A stretch of 64,000 bases of DNA from Aulostomus chinensis. Lineage: Eukaryota; Chordata; Actinopteri; Syngnathiformes; Aulostomidae. Location of the stretch: NCBI GenBank assembly GCA_037954235.1, contig JBBMOA010000006.1, positions 24,978,041 to 25,042,040 of the forward strand. The letters run 5' to 3'. The translations under genes and the position numbers were made by a program. How positions within the stretch are numbered: position 1 is the stretch's first letter; each line of letters begins with the position of its first letter. The notes under the pieces were generated by a model. It searched no databases. It saw nothing but the letters and a program-made list of their open reading frames with translations, and was not told the DNA's origin. Positions 24,340 to 36,358 of this stretch are shown piece after piece.

Positions 24340-27300
24340 TTAGCGAGGAGATATTTTATTGTTTTTAATAAACCTGCCAAAGAAGATGCAGATTTTTTGC
24401 AAAAATGTCTTCTTCTTTGGCTTTACTGGTTGATGTTTGGACTCCACAACAACATCAGCCATCTCCTCAGCTGACAGTCTTGTAGGAACAGGCAGAGGAG
24501 TCAATACAGGAGCACAGGTGGACTCGGCAGCTGGGCTATCATAACTGGATTTCAGGAGGGCCAAAACGCCTTCGGTCTCATCTGTGTCATCTGCACCTTC
24601 AGCCTCATCTTCCAAATCTTCAGCCTCATCCTCATCATCTGTAGCTCCAGTCTCATCTTCGTCATCCAAATCTTCAGCCTCATCTTCTTGGTCATTCAAA
24701 TCTTCATCCTCATCCTCATCATCTGAAGCTTCAGTCTCATCTTGCTCATCCAAATCTTCATCCTCATCCTCATCATCTGAAGCTTCAGTCTCATCTTGCT
24801 CATCCAAATCTTCATCCTCATCCTCATCATCTGAAGCTTCAGTCTCATCTTGCTCATCCAAATCTTCATCCTCATCCTCATCATCTGAAGCTTCAGTCTC
24901 ATCTTGCTCATTCAAATCTTCATCCTCATCCTCTTGGTCATTCAAATCTTCATCCTCATCCTCATCATCTGTAGCGTCAGTCTCATCTTGCTCATCCAAA
25001 TCTTCAGCCTCATCCTCATCATCTGTAGCATCAGTCTCATCTTGGTCATTCAAATCTTCATCCTCATCCTCATCATCATCTTCATGTTCCAAATCTTCAG
25101 CCTCGTCCTCTTCGTCTGTAGCTTCAGCCTCATCTTGGTCATCCATATCTTCTGCCTCATCCTCTTTATTTGTTGCTTCAGCCTCATCTTCATCATCCGA
25201 ACCCACAGCCTCATCGGCTTGATCCATACTCTCCTTCTTTTCATTAACATCCGAATCCTCATCATCTGTGGCAGACTCAGGACAGATCTGCATATAATAA
25301 AATGAGGTTTCCCCACTGAAAACAAAAAAACAAGAGAATGAATGAATCAGTCAGTCATTGAATAAGCCTGTCTTTTCTTCTATTTTAGCTTTCCACCTAA
25401 ACCTACTGATACTAAAGCACAGATACTTACTACCCCTCGATGTCCTTCTGGTCATGCAGGTGGGCCATTTTGATGAAGGAGTGCTTCTGAGCCTCTGCTG
25501 GAGTGATTCTTTTCTCTTGATCAATCTGAAAGATTTTCGTCAGGAGATTGACAAATGCTCTCCGATCCTCCAATTTGGCGGGATGTTCTGTTTCAAAGGG
25601 GAACTGAATTTGGACCAAAGAAGAAATAGCTTAGTTGATATGCATCTTTCCCTCAGCAGCAGCATCAACTGGTATTCAGTCACATCATAAACTTGATCAC
25701 TTACGGATATCAGGTCCTCCAGGGAGTGTATACGGCGCTTCCATGTGTTCGTCTTCATATCAGTGTCATTCTCGTACTCCCACCTAGCCTATTGCAACAC
25801 AAAATATATGTACAGATATGAGATATTTTCTCCCAAATGCTGTCCAAATGAACACTTCTAGAGGAAGCAGAACACGTTAAACCCCTCTGGGCACATGTTC
25901 CATTTACTCACACTGGCCCTCATTCATCGAACAAGCGAACAAACCAGCGAAAATATGAGTGGAGAACTCAGCGTATGACAGGACTCACGCGTGATTGACA
26001 AATCTGACACCTGTCCATGAACCACAAGTCCCCTCACGTCAAATCCAAATTTGCGTACGCAAACTCAGACCTGCTGTCAGATTTCATCGCAGAATACGCT
26101 CACGTTCATATTGATAAATGCCACAGCTTGCGTAGAAATGAACATTTGCACATGTCACGCCTTTTTTCGGCCGTATGCTGATAAATGAGGGCCACTCGTA
26201 CTATTTTGCACAAAAAAATGCTTATAAGCACGGTGATTTTACACCTTATCTTATTTGTTTCTCAGCAGTGTTAAATAAACATACAAATTGGTTTTCAAAA
26301 GTTCTACATACCTTAAAGTCCCATTTAGAGTCGCTCCAGTGCTTGCTCTTTTTGAAGTACGATGAGGTGTGTAGGCCAGCATCGAGGAGATGATCAGGTG
26401 GCTTGCCCAACAGGTCAAGAATGCTTTTCATCTACAGAGGGGGTGGTAAAAACGTCAGCCTGCATCCTACATCACATGTCTAAGGTACATTTGTCTCTTG
26501 TGGTATGTCCGAGCCGTGGAAACTTACCGTCTGGTACTTGTCTTGTCCTCCCAATGGGTAGTTGCCGATGTACAGGCTCACCAGAACACATCCCAGACTC
26601 CACATATCGATGGCCTCATTGAAGGGCAGGCCCAGGATGATTTCAGGTGCTCTGTTGGTAGTGGACAAGTCATAGTGGAGTTAGTGAACAAGTTATATGC
26701 ATGGAGGATTTGTACAACATCCAATAGATTAAAAGCAGACGTTAAAGTCATGCTTGTGTAGATTTATCCTACCTGTGTGCCAGTGGCTGAAGGAGTGAAC
26801 CCTGTTTTGGTGCTCTGGATGTTGTGAAGGCCAAGCCAAAATCAATGAGTTTCAGCTTGAAGGGCTGGTCTTTTTGGTTCACCAGCATGATATTGTCCAT
26901 CTTCAGGTCAGAGTGGACGACTCCAATGCCTTTTAGGGCGTCAAGGGCTGTCAGCAACTACAGAACAGAGGAAGAACAGTTTAGGATATTGATAAATGTT
27001 TCTTAAATGTTACTCGGTTGTCTGAGCACATATCAGTGTGTGTCATAGAAGGATTAAAAGAATCTTTACCTGCTGCGTCACTGGCCGTATTTCACAGAGG
27101 TGAAATGGCTGGTATTCCTTTTCTTGCCAAAGGTCATGGAGTGTTCTGTCCAGTTTCTCATATACCAGCATAGTCAAGTCTTTTTTTTTAAAATCATCTA
27201 TGAACCGGACGATGTTCTTCTTTTCTGCATTGAGCACGCTCACAGTTTTCATCATCGTTACCTGTAGTTAAGGATTGATAGAAACAACATGATGTAGAGA

Positions 27301-27611
27301 CACAGCGAGACATCTGCCGTTCATCTTGCCCTAATCAACATCTTTCTATTTCTAAGAACGTTTTGAAGAAATTTTTATCCAGTCTTCAAGAAATGCATTC
27401 TGGGGGAAAAAATCCAAACCAACCAAGGAGGACCTACCTCTCTTTGACCTTCTCTCTGATTTCTCATGATTTTCATGGCCATCTCCTGTTTGGATCTTAG
27501 TTCAACACATCGAACTACACAGCCGTACATTCCTTCACCCAAGACGGAGACATCAGTGCAGTATCGTCCCTTGTCACTGTTTAGAGTCACGCTAGTTTTA
27601 TCTTCCATCAT
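24340..27611 (-). CDS. HIPK-like protein kinase with longer acidic tail, copy 4
   Basis: Complete array member, predicted about 674 aa, 18 residues longer than its neighbours. Exons on the minus strand are A 27616-27438 (ATG 27611), B 27261-27070, C 26957-26773, D 26651-26528, E 26431-26312, F 25788-25705, G 25603-25434 and H 25315-24340. The extra length is one more 54-nt repeat in exon H: four DETEAS-type 18-mers instead of three. The kinase domain is indistinguishable from copies 1 and 2. The tail reads VPTRLS. The polyA signal is at 24257-24252. The spacer shares substitutions with copy 5 but not copies 1-3, for example GAACTGTCAAGG where the others have GACCTGTCAAGG. Confidence 0.85.
24592..25235 (-). 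repeat. 54-bp coding minisatellite, expanded in copy 4
   Basis: Same acidic 18-mer repeat as in the other genes, but with four consecutive DETEAS units instead of three. The exact 54-nt gain keeps the frame. This is the only length polymorphism seen among the five complete coding regions. Confidence 0.9.
25914..26194. mobile_element. MITE-like element in E-F intron, unit 4
   Basis: Same 281-bp inverted-repeat element at the same intronic position. Confidence 0.65.
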
Positions 27612-29930
27612 TTGACCTGTGAATGGTGAGACAGAAGCAGTGACAAACATCAGAAAGTGAGCGACGATACAACCAGGGGAATTCCTTAAACACACACACC
27701 TAGATAAACTTGTGCCAGTTAAGTAGGTGGATGAGATCTGATTCAAAAACAAGTCAATGTCTTACATTCAAAAAATGTAATATTCAATACAATGTAACCA
27801 AAACATATTCATTGGCTGGTGTAGTGCCTTTGAGTTTGACTACATAGAAATTCCCTTCAACATGATGAGTCAATTTGTTACTAAGACACTTCTATGCCTT
27901 GTTCAGTTTTCTTACCTTTGTTGTTGGTGGGTTTCTGTATCTTGGGAAGAAATACAGTTGTTCTCCAAACTGAAACTGATACCTCTTGAATGTTGTTCTC
28001 CTGAAGACTGAGTACAGTCGTCTTATGTCAATCAGAATTTCATTCAACATCAGAGACCTGTCAGTCATCTCAGTCAGGAACTCCAAGGATCAACGACTGA
28101 GATGACTGTCACTACACTGAAAAACATTACCGTAAATACGGCAAAATTTCAACAGCGCGGTATCATTTTTTTCTCAATTTTTCTCTACAGTACACGACTA
28201 TAATAAGTTTTACAGTAATATACTGTTGTGGATGAAGGCATGTGTACTGTAGAAAAACAGTCCAATGCTGGCAATCGTAGCTGCCTGTATTTTACCTCAG
28301 TTTAACAGGGAAATGTCTTACAGTGTAGGATCAACAACTGACAAATGTATTTATTTATTTTTTTACAACTGACAAAGTTTCTTTTAATAATAATTTTACT
28401 TTATCTTATCGAATGATTTTGTTGTAGACCATGTTGTAATCAGGATAATGTATAGCTAGCCTGTGATTATTGAACGTATAACCGCTGCATGTCGCTTCTA
28501 TTTCCATGTTGGGAGATATCTTTTCAAAAATCATAGGCTTGCTATGTATTATCCTGCTGAGAACGGCCCAGTCTAAGCAGCAGCAGCCTGTGCCAGAAAG
28601 CAGGTTTAGTAAAAACTCTTAAGTGCGTTAACCCTAAAATGAGAGAAAGTCTGGGTCTGTCAGTGTGAGTCACATTCATTTTGTCTTCTGTTGGAATAAA
28701 ACTTCAAGTTAGTTTCCATACTCTGTGAGACAAACTACATAAAACACACTTCTTAACCAACATTGAATGTCAGTCTGTTGAGGATCTTAAATGAACTACC
28801 TGCTTTACATGGATATACAAATAAATGTTCATGCTCAAAGTATTTTCAGGTGATGATTTCTAAATCCACACTGTTAAAAAAACAAAAGTTGTTTTTACAG
28901 GAAAACACTGGCAGCTGTGGTTACCAGTGCATTCCTGTACAAAATACAGCACTATGGTGGATAACTTTACTGACAAAATATGTACATTATTTCCAGTAAA
29001 TAAAAGTATGTCGAATCACATTAAAAGCAGTAAATTCTACCAGAAAAAGTGTTAATTTGCGCAAAGGTGTTGTAAATAAAGACACTATTTCCTGTATTTT
29101 GAAGTTGTAATAATTGCTTTTTATGCATCAATAAATGATAAAATCGACAGGGACATATCTAACTAAAAACTAATTTAAACTGGTAGAAAATCAGTAAAAC
29201 TTTGCATTTTTAATTGAGCTGTTGTGTGATTTATACATGAAATCTATTCACAATATTCTCTGTACTTATGTTTAAGGAGTTAAATTTGTATGTAAAATTG
29301 ACCTATAAACCTGTAAAATTGTTTCTACTGTTCCCACACAAAACCTACTTCAGTACCTCTTGAGAAAAGACAGGAAAATATGCAGTTTGGCACGTTGATT
29401 TTGTATAAAACTCTAGTTTTACAAAGAATTTTTTCTGAAAGTGCAAGAATTGAAACCTCCGCAAGTTACAAAATGGGTACAATGCTACTATAGAACTCTC
29501 CCATGTACATGAAAACACCTTACAAACATTGATAGTGCCTTTTGAAGCAAAGACAAATTGTGCTTTTGCACGGCAGTGAAAAACTTATTCCAAAGAAACA
29601 AGCCGTTTCAACAACATGTATATAATTTTTGGATTTAAGAAACATTTATGTCGGGACTTTAGGTAGTTTTTATGTCAATTTCACAGTCATTTTTTTTACA
29701 ATGCACAGAAGTGAAGTGTGCCATGGTAAATCGTATTGGGGCTCCATTGGTTTTGGCTCTGTTGAGGATCTTAAATGAAGTGGCTGCATTACATGTATAT
29801 ACATATAAATGTTCATGCTTGAATATTTTCAGGTGACGATTTCGAAATCCACAGACGTGAAGTGTAAGGAGACCTTTTTTTTTCCTGCGGTTGCCATGGT
29901 AAATCATATTGGGGCTCCATTGGTGTTGGC

Positions 29931-30519
29931 CTGGGCGGCATGGTGGTGCAGTGGTTAGCACTGTGAGGAGAACTTTTTTTTTTCCTGCGGTTGCCATGGT
30001 TAATCGTATTGGGGCTCCATTGGTGTTGGCCTGGGCGGCATGGTGGTGCAGTGGTTAGCACTGTGAGGAGAACTTTTTTTTTTCCTGCGGTTGCCATGGT
30101 TAATCGTATTGGGGCTCCATTGGTGTTGGCCTGGGCGGCATGGTGGTGCAGTGGTTAGCACTGTCGCCTCACAGCAAGAGAGTGCCAGACCCTGCTTTGG
30201 CACGGGACCTTTCTGTGTGGAGTGTGCATGTTCTCCCTGTGCATGTGTGGGTTCTCTCCGGGTACTCCGGCTTCCCCCCACAGTCCAAAGACATGCAAGA
30301 GGGGACTAGGCTGATTGGATACTCTCAACTGACCTTAGGTATGACTTTGAGTGTTAATGGTTGTCTGTCTATATTTGTTGGCCCTGCGATGGACTGGCGA
30401 ACTGTCAAGGGTGAACCCACCTCTCGCCTGTAGACGCTAGGATAGGCTCCAGCCCCCCACCCCCCCCCCCACCCCTGCGACCCTTAACAGGAAAAAGCGG
30501 AAGACAATGGATGGATGGA
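29931..30519 (+). mobile_element. SINE, spacer of unit 5, triplicated head
   Basis: Same insertion, but the 100-bp head-plus-flank block is present three times (starting 29,931, 30,031 and 30,131). It ends at a GGAT-rich tail followed by the TGGTGTTGGC duplication at 30,520-30,529. Confidence 0.8.
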
Positions 30520-30915
30520 TGGTGTTGGCTTTTTTAAGTCTCTGTGTTCCACAAAGTTCGAGGTTTGACACAGAGTTTGTTGAGCGTCTGTTCTGAAACA
30601 GACCCTAGCATTGGTCCGTCAAGAAAAAATGCTGCCGAATATTGGTGATTGACCAATCAGAATCGAGTGTCCAAGACAGCCATGTTTTAGAGAACATAAA
30701 AACCTGCAATTTATTTTGAATAAAACTCTGAAGATATTGAGCTAGGCCGCTTAGAAACACTGTGTCTACTGAGATGAGATGAATAGACCGGATGACTAGA
30801 TTGTTCTTTACCCACGGCCAAGCCAGCTTTATTCAAGACAGGACCTCTTCCAGATGGTGGTCCTCCCTTTCTGACCGGCACCACCGGTGATTCCCAGCTC
30901 TCTTCCAAGAGTCCA

Positions 30916-33900
30916 TTAGCGAGGAGATATTTTATTGTTTTTAATAAACCTGCCAAAGAAGATGCAGATTTTTTGCAAAAATGTCTTCTTCTTTGGCTTT
31001 ACTGGTTGATGTTTGGACTCCACAACAACATCAGCCATCTCCTCAGCTGACAGTCTTGTAGGAACAGGCAGAGGAGTCAATACAGGAGCACAGGTGGACT
31101 CGGCAGCTGGGCTATCATAACTGGATTTCAGGAGGGCCAAAACGCCTTCGGTCTCATCTGTGTCATCTGCACCTTCAGCCTCATCTTCCAAATCTTCAGC
31201 CTCATCCTCATCATCTGTAGCTCCAGTCTCATCTTCGTCATCCAAATCTTCAGCCTCATCTTCTTGGTCATTCAAATCTTCATCCTCATCCTCATCATCT
31301 GAAGCTTCAGTCTCATCTTGCTCATCCAAATCTTCATCCTCATCCTCATCATCTGAAGCTTCAGTCTCATCTTGCTCATCCAAATCTTCATCCTCATCCT
31401 CATCATCTGAAGCTTCAGTCTCATCTTGCTCATTCAAATCTTCATCCTCATCCTCTTGGTCATTCAAATCTTCATCCTCATCCTCATCATCTGTAGCGTC
31501 AGTCTCATCTTGCTCATCCAAATCTTCAGCCTCATCCTCATCATCTGTAGCATCAGTCTCATCTTGGTCATTCAAATCTTCATCCTCATCCTCATCATCA
31601 TCTTCATGTTCCAAATCTTCAGCCTCGTCCTCTTCGTCTGTAGCTTCAGCCTCATCTTGGTCATCCATATCTTCTGCCTCATCCTCTTTATTTGTTGCTT
31701 CAGCCTCATCTTCATCATCCGAACCTACAGCCTCATCGGCTTGATCCATACTCTCCTTCTTTTCATTAACATCCGAATCCTCATCATCTGTGGCAGACTC
31801 AGGACAGATCTGCATATAATAAAATGAGGTTTCCCCACTGAAAACAAAAAAACAAGAGAATGAATGAATCAGTCAGTCATTGAATAAGCCTGTCTTTTCT
31901 TCTATTTTAGCTTTCCACCTAAACCTACTGATACTAAAGCACAGATACTTACTACCCCTCGATGTCCTTCTGGTCATGCAGGTGGGCCATTTTGATGAAG
32001 GAGTGCTTCTGAGCCTCTGCTGGAGTGATTCTTTTCTCTTGATCAATCTGAAAGATTTTCGTCAGGAGATTGACAAATGCTCTCCGATCCTCCAATTTGG
32101 CGGGATGTTCTGTTTCAAAGGGGAACTGAATTTGGACCAAAGAAGAAATAGCTTAGTTGATATGCATCTTTCCCTCAGCAGCAGCATCAACTGGTATTCA
32201 GTCACATCATAAACTTGATCACTTACGGATATCAGGTCCTCCAGGGAGTGTATACGGCGCTTCCATGTGTTCGTCTTCATATCAGTGTCATTCTCGTACT
32301 CCCACCTAGCCTATTGCAACACAAAATATATGTACAGATATGAGATATTTTCTCCCAAATGCTGTCCAAATGAACACTTCTAGAGGAAGCAGAACACGTT
32401 AAACCCCTCTGGGCACATGTTCCATTTACTCACACTGGCCCTCATTCATCGAACAAGCGAACAAACCAGCGAAAATATGAGTGGAGAACTCAGCGTATGA
32501 CAGGACTCACGCGTGATTGACAAATCTGACACCTGTCCATGAACCACAAGTCCCCTCACGTCAAATCCAAATTTGCGTACGCAAACTCAGACCTGCTGTC
32601 AGATTTCATCGCAGAATACGCTCACGTTCATATTGATAAATGGCACAGCTTGCGTAGAAATGAACATTTGCACATGTCACGCCTTTTTTCGGCCGTATGC
32701 TGATAAATGAGGGCCACTCGTACTATTTTGCACAAAAAAATGCTTATAAGCACGGTGATTTTACACCTTATCTTATTTGTTTCTCAGCAGTGTTAAATAA
32801 ACATACAAATTGGTTTTCAAAAGTTCTACATACCTTAAAGTCCCATTTAGAGTCGCTCCAGTGCTTGCTCTTTTTGAAGTACGATGAGGTGTGTAGGCCA
32901 GCATCGAGGAGATGATCAGGTGGCTTGCCCAACAGGTCAAGAATGCTTTTCATCTACAGAGGGGGTGGTAAAAACGTCAGCCTGCATCCTACATCACATG
33001 TCTAAGGTACATTTGTCTCTTGTGGTATGTCCGAGCCGTGGAAACTTACCGTCTGGTACTTGTCTTGTCCTCCCAATGGGTAGTTGCCGATGTACAGGCT
33101 CACCAGAACACATCCCAGACTCCACATATCGATGGCCTCATTGAAGGGCAGGCCCAGGATGATTTCAGGTGCTCTGTTGGTAGTGGACAAGTCATAGTGG
33201 AGTTAGTGAACAAGTTATATGCATGGAGGATTTGTACAACATCCAATAGATTAAAAGCAGACATTAAAGTCATGCTTGTGTAGATTTATCCTACCTGTGT
33301 GCCAGTGGCTGAAGGAGTGAACCCTGTTTTGGTGCTCTGGATGTTGTGAAGGCCAAGCCAAAATCAATGAGTTTCAGCTTGAAGGGCTGGTCTTTATGGT
33401 TCACCAGCATGATATTGTCCATCTTCAGGTCAGAGTGGACGACTCCAATGCCTTTTAGGGCGTCAAGGGCTGTCAGCAACTACAGAACAGAGGAAGAACA
33501 GTTTAGGATATTGATAAATGTTTCTTAAATGTTACTCGGTTGTCTGAGCACATATCAGTGTGTGTCATAGAAGGATTAAAAGAATCTTTACCTGCTGCGT
33601 CACTGGCCGTATTTCACAGAGGTGAAATGGCTGGTATTCCTTTTCTTGCCAAAGGTCATGGAGTGTTCTGTCCAGTTTCTCATACACCAGCATAGTCAAG
33701 TCTTTTTTTTTAAAATCATCTATGAACCGGACGATGTTCTTCTTTTCTGCATTGAGCACGCTCACAGTTTTCATCATCATTACCTGTAGTTAAGGATTGA
33801 TAGAAACAACATGATGTAGAGACACAGCGAGACATCTGCCGTTCATCTTGCCCTAATCAACATCTTTCTATTTCTAAGAACGTTTTGAAGAAATTTTTAT

Positions 33901-34133
33901 CCAGTCTTCAATAAATGCATTCTGGGGGAAAAAATCCAAACCAACCAAGGAGGACCTACCTCTCTTTGACCTTCTCTCTGATTTCTCATGATTTTCATGG
34001 CCATCTCCTGTTTGGATCTTAGTTCAACACATCGAACTACACAGCCGTACATTCCTTCACCCAAGACGGAGACATCAGTGCAGTATCGTCCCTTGTCACT
34101 GTTTAGAGTCACGCTAGTTTTATCTTCCATCAT
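30916..34133 (-). CDS. HIPK-like protein kinase with acidic repeat tail, copy 5 (array end)
   Basis: The most upstream complete member, next to the array's right boundary; predicted about 656 aa. Exons on the minus strand are A 34138-33960 (ATG 34133), B 33783-33592, C 33479-33295, D 33173-33050, E 32953-32834, F 32310-32227, G 32125-31956 and H 31837-30916. It carries two private residue changes: Thr to Met at the second residue of exon B (about residue 60, in helix C just after Glu58), and Gln to His in VNHKDQ after the catalytic loop. Neither hits a catalytic residue. The tail reads VPTRLS. The polyA signal is at 30833-30828. Its upstream side enters diverged flank at about 35.1 kb, so it may differ in promoter context from the internal copies. 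Confidence 0.85.
32436..32716. mobile_element. MITE-like element in E-F intron, unit 5
   Basis: Same 281-bp inverted-repeat element, with one private substitution (AAATGGCACAG instead of AAATGCCACAG). Confidence 0.65.
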
Positions 34134-34626
34134 TTGACCTGTGAATGGTGAGACAGAAGCAGTGACAAACATCAGAAAGTGAGCGACGATACAACCAGGG
34201 GAATTCCTTAAACACACACACCTAGATAAACTTGTGCCAGTTAAGTAGGTGGATGAGATCTGATTCAAAAACAAGTCAATGTCTTACATTCAAAAATGTA
34301 ATATTCAATACAATGTAACCAAAACATATTCATTGGCTGGTGTAGTGCCTTTGAGTTTGACTACATAGAAATTCCCTTCAACATGATGAGTCAATTTGTT
34401 ACTAAGACACTTCTATGCCTTGTTCAGTTTTCTTACCTTTGTTGTTGGTGGGTTTCTGTATCTTGGGAAGAAATACAGTTGTTCTCCAAACTGAAACTGA
34501 TACCTCTTGAATGTTGTTCTCCTGAAGACTGAGTACAGTCGTCTTATGTCAATCAGAATTTCATTCAACATCAGAGACCTGTCAGTCATCTCAGTCAGGA
34601 ACTCCAAGGATCAACGACTGAGATGA

Positions 34627-35430
34627 CTGTCACTACACTGAAAAACATTACCGTAAATACGGCAAAATTTCAACAGCGCGGTATCATTTTTTTCTCAATT
34701 TTTCTCTACAGTACACGACTATAATAAGTTTTACAGTAATATACTGTTGTGGATGAAGGCATGTGTACTGTAGAAAAACAGTCCAATGCTGGCAATCGTA
34801 GCTGCCTGTATTTTACCTCAGTTTAACAGGGAAATGTCTTACAGTGTAGGATCAACAACTGACAAATGTATTTATTTATTTTTTTACAACTGACAAAGTT
34901 TCTTTTAATAATAATTTTACTTTATCTTATTGAATGATTTTGTTGTAGACCATGTTGTAATCAGGATAATGTATAGCTAGCCTGTGATTATTGAACGTAT
35001 AACCGCTGCATGTCGCTTCTATTTCCATGTTGGGAGATATCTTTTCAATAATCATAGGCTTGCTATGTATTATCCTGCTGAGAACGGCCCAGTCTAAGCA
35101 GCAGCAGCCTGTGCCTGAAACCTTCACATTCGCATTCATTTAGCGGAGTTTTGTCTTCTGTTGGAATAAAACTTCAAGTTAGTTTCCATACTCTGTGAGA
35201 CAAACTACATAAAACACACCTCTTAACCAACATTGAATGTCAGTCTGTTGAGGATCTTTAAATGAAGTACCTGCTTTACATGTATATACAAATAAATGTT
35301 CATGCTCAAAGTATTTTCAAGTGATGATTTCTAAATCCACAGAAGTGAAGTGTGCAGATCTTTTTTTTTCCTGCGTTTGCCATGGTAAATCTTGTAGGGG
35401 TTCATTTTGTGTTGGCTTTTTTAAGTCTCG
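34627..35430. other. Right boundary of the kinase array
   Basis: Unit-like sequence continues to about 35,097. It then differs in a block (35,098-35,150) and resumes as a more diverged copy of the spacer (35,150-35,430). This copy has the about 95-bp GAGGATCTT block and the CTGCGTTTGCCATGGTAAATC block once each, with no SINE and no nested duplications. Homology ends after TTTTTTAAGTCTCGG. No gene lies here. Confidence 0.7.
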
Positions 35431-35974
35431 GTTTTTTCCCCTTTAACTCAGTGAATCTACTCAGAGTTGATTAATTTAACTCAAGTCAGGTGAAACTGGT
35501 CTGAAACTGACCACTCAGTTATGTATGAAATACTGCAAAATGGAGCAGTGTAGGATACATAAGAGATGCTCACAATTATTTTCTTGAAATATTATTCGGG
35601 AAAGACCAATTAAATTAGGTTAATATCCCACAAAGCTGGTAGCAAGCTAACATATAGCCAATGCAGCTGAGCTAATGTTGAACATTTTTGCTAACTGCAT
35701 CATTAATTTTCACATTAGACTACAAGTGACAGGCCTATTTGGATGCATTCTTCAATGTACTTAGCACCCTTTTATTTAAACATCACATTGGTTGAAGTTA
35801 GTAGTTTTTGGTTCATGCAAGTTTTTATTGCTAAACTTATGAGAAATGGCACATTTCTCCTCCTGTTGGTTCTCATCTTGGTTTTGGTGTAACAGTGCCC
35901 CTGTGTTCATGCCTACCAGACAGACGCATTAGGATACCCAAAACAGGAGGGAACTACAGTCTGTCAGACAGCTC
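35431..35974. other. Non-coding flank, nothing recognised
   Basis: Single-copy AT-rich sequence immediately right of the array. No exon, RNA gene or known element was recognised. Confidence 0.5.
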
Positions 35975-36344
35975 ACTCACTCATTTTCTTCCACTTATTC
36001 CTTTCTATTAAGGGTTGCAGGGGGGCTGGAGCCTATCCCAGCAGCTACGGGCGAGAGGTGGGGTACACCCTGGACAGTCCATCGCAGGGCCAACATACAG
36101 AGACAAACAACCATTCACACTCACATTCATACCTACGGTCAATTTAGAGTATCAATCAGCCTCGTCCCCAATTGCATGTCTTTGGACTGTGGGAAGAAGC
36201 TGGAGTACCAGGAGAGAACCCCCGCATGCACGGGGAGAACACGCAAACTCCACACAGAAAGATCCCGTGCCTGAGCCGGGACTCGAACCCGGAACCTTCT
36301 TGCTTTGAGGCCACAGTGCTAACCACTGCACCACTGTGCCGCCC
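35975..36344 (-). mobile_element. SINE, same family as the array SINE, reverse orientation
   Basis: Reading on the minus strand it begins GGGGCGGCACAGTGGTGCAG and ends in a degenerate tail. The body matches the array SINE (CAGTCCAAAGACATGCAA-type core, GATGGACTGTCC). It is flanked by a 14-bp imperfect target duplication CTGTCAGACAGCTC (35,961-35,974) and CTGTCAGACCGCTC (36,345-36,358). Confidence 0.8.
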
Positions 36345-36358
36345 CTGTCAGACCGCTC

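Larger units (their letters stand above)
1..35430 (-). repeat. Tandem array of ~6.4-7.2 kb kinase-gene units
   Basis: The same gene-plus-spacer block recurs head-to-tail. Equivalent points, taking the exon with the HSDLKMDN catalytic loop, lie at 391, 6811, 14060, 20481, 26957 and 33479, giving periods of 6420, 7249, 6421, 6476 and 6522 bp. Nucleotide identity between units is very high: only scattered substitutions are seen per kilobase. The length differences come from an 830-bp segment only in unit 2, one extra 54-bp repeat in the gene of unit 4 and one extra 100-bp spacer block in unit 5. The array is cut by the left edge and decays at about 35.1-35.43 kb. Near-identity means either recent expansion or homogenisation; copy number in the assembly should be treated as a minimum or as uncertain. 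Confidence 0.97.

Noticed and set aside
25050..25325. Met/Arg/Lys-rich minus-strand ORF over the acidic exon in copy 4
   Set aside because: Alternative frame of the repeat. It would be reached only by the weaker acceptor, and the acidic frame is longer and continues into a non-repeat C-terminus.
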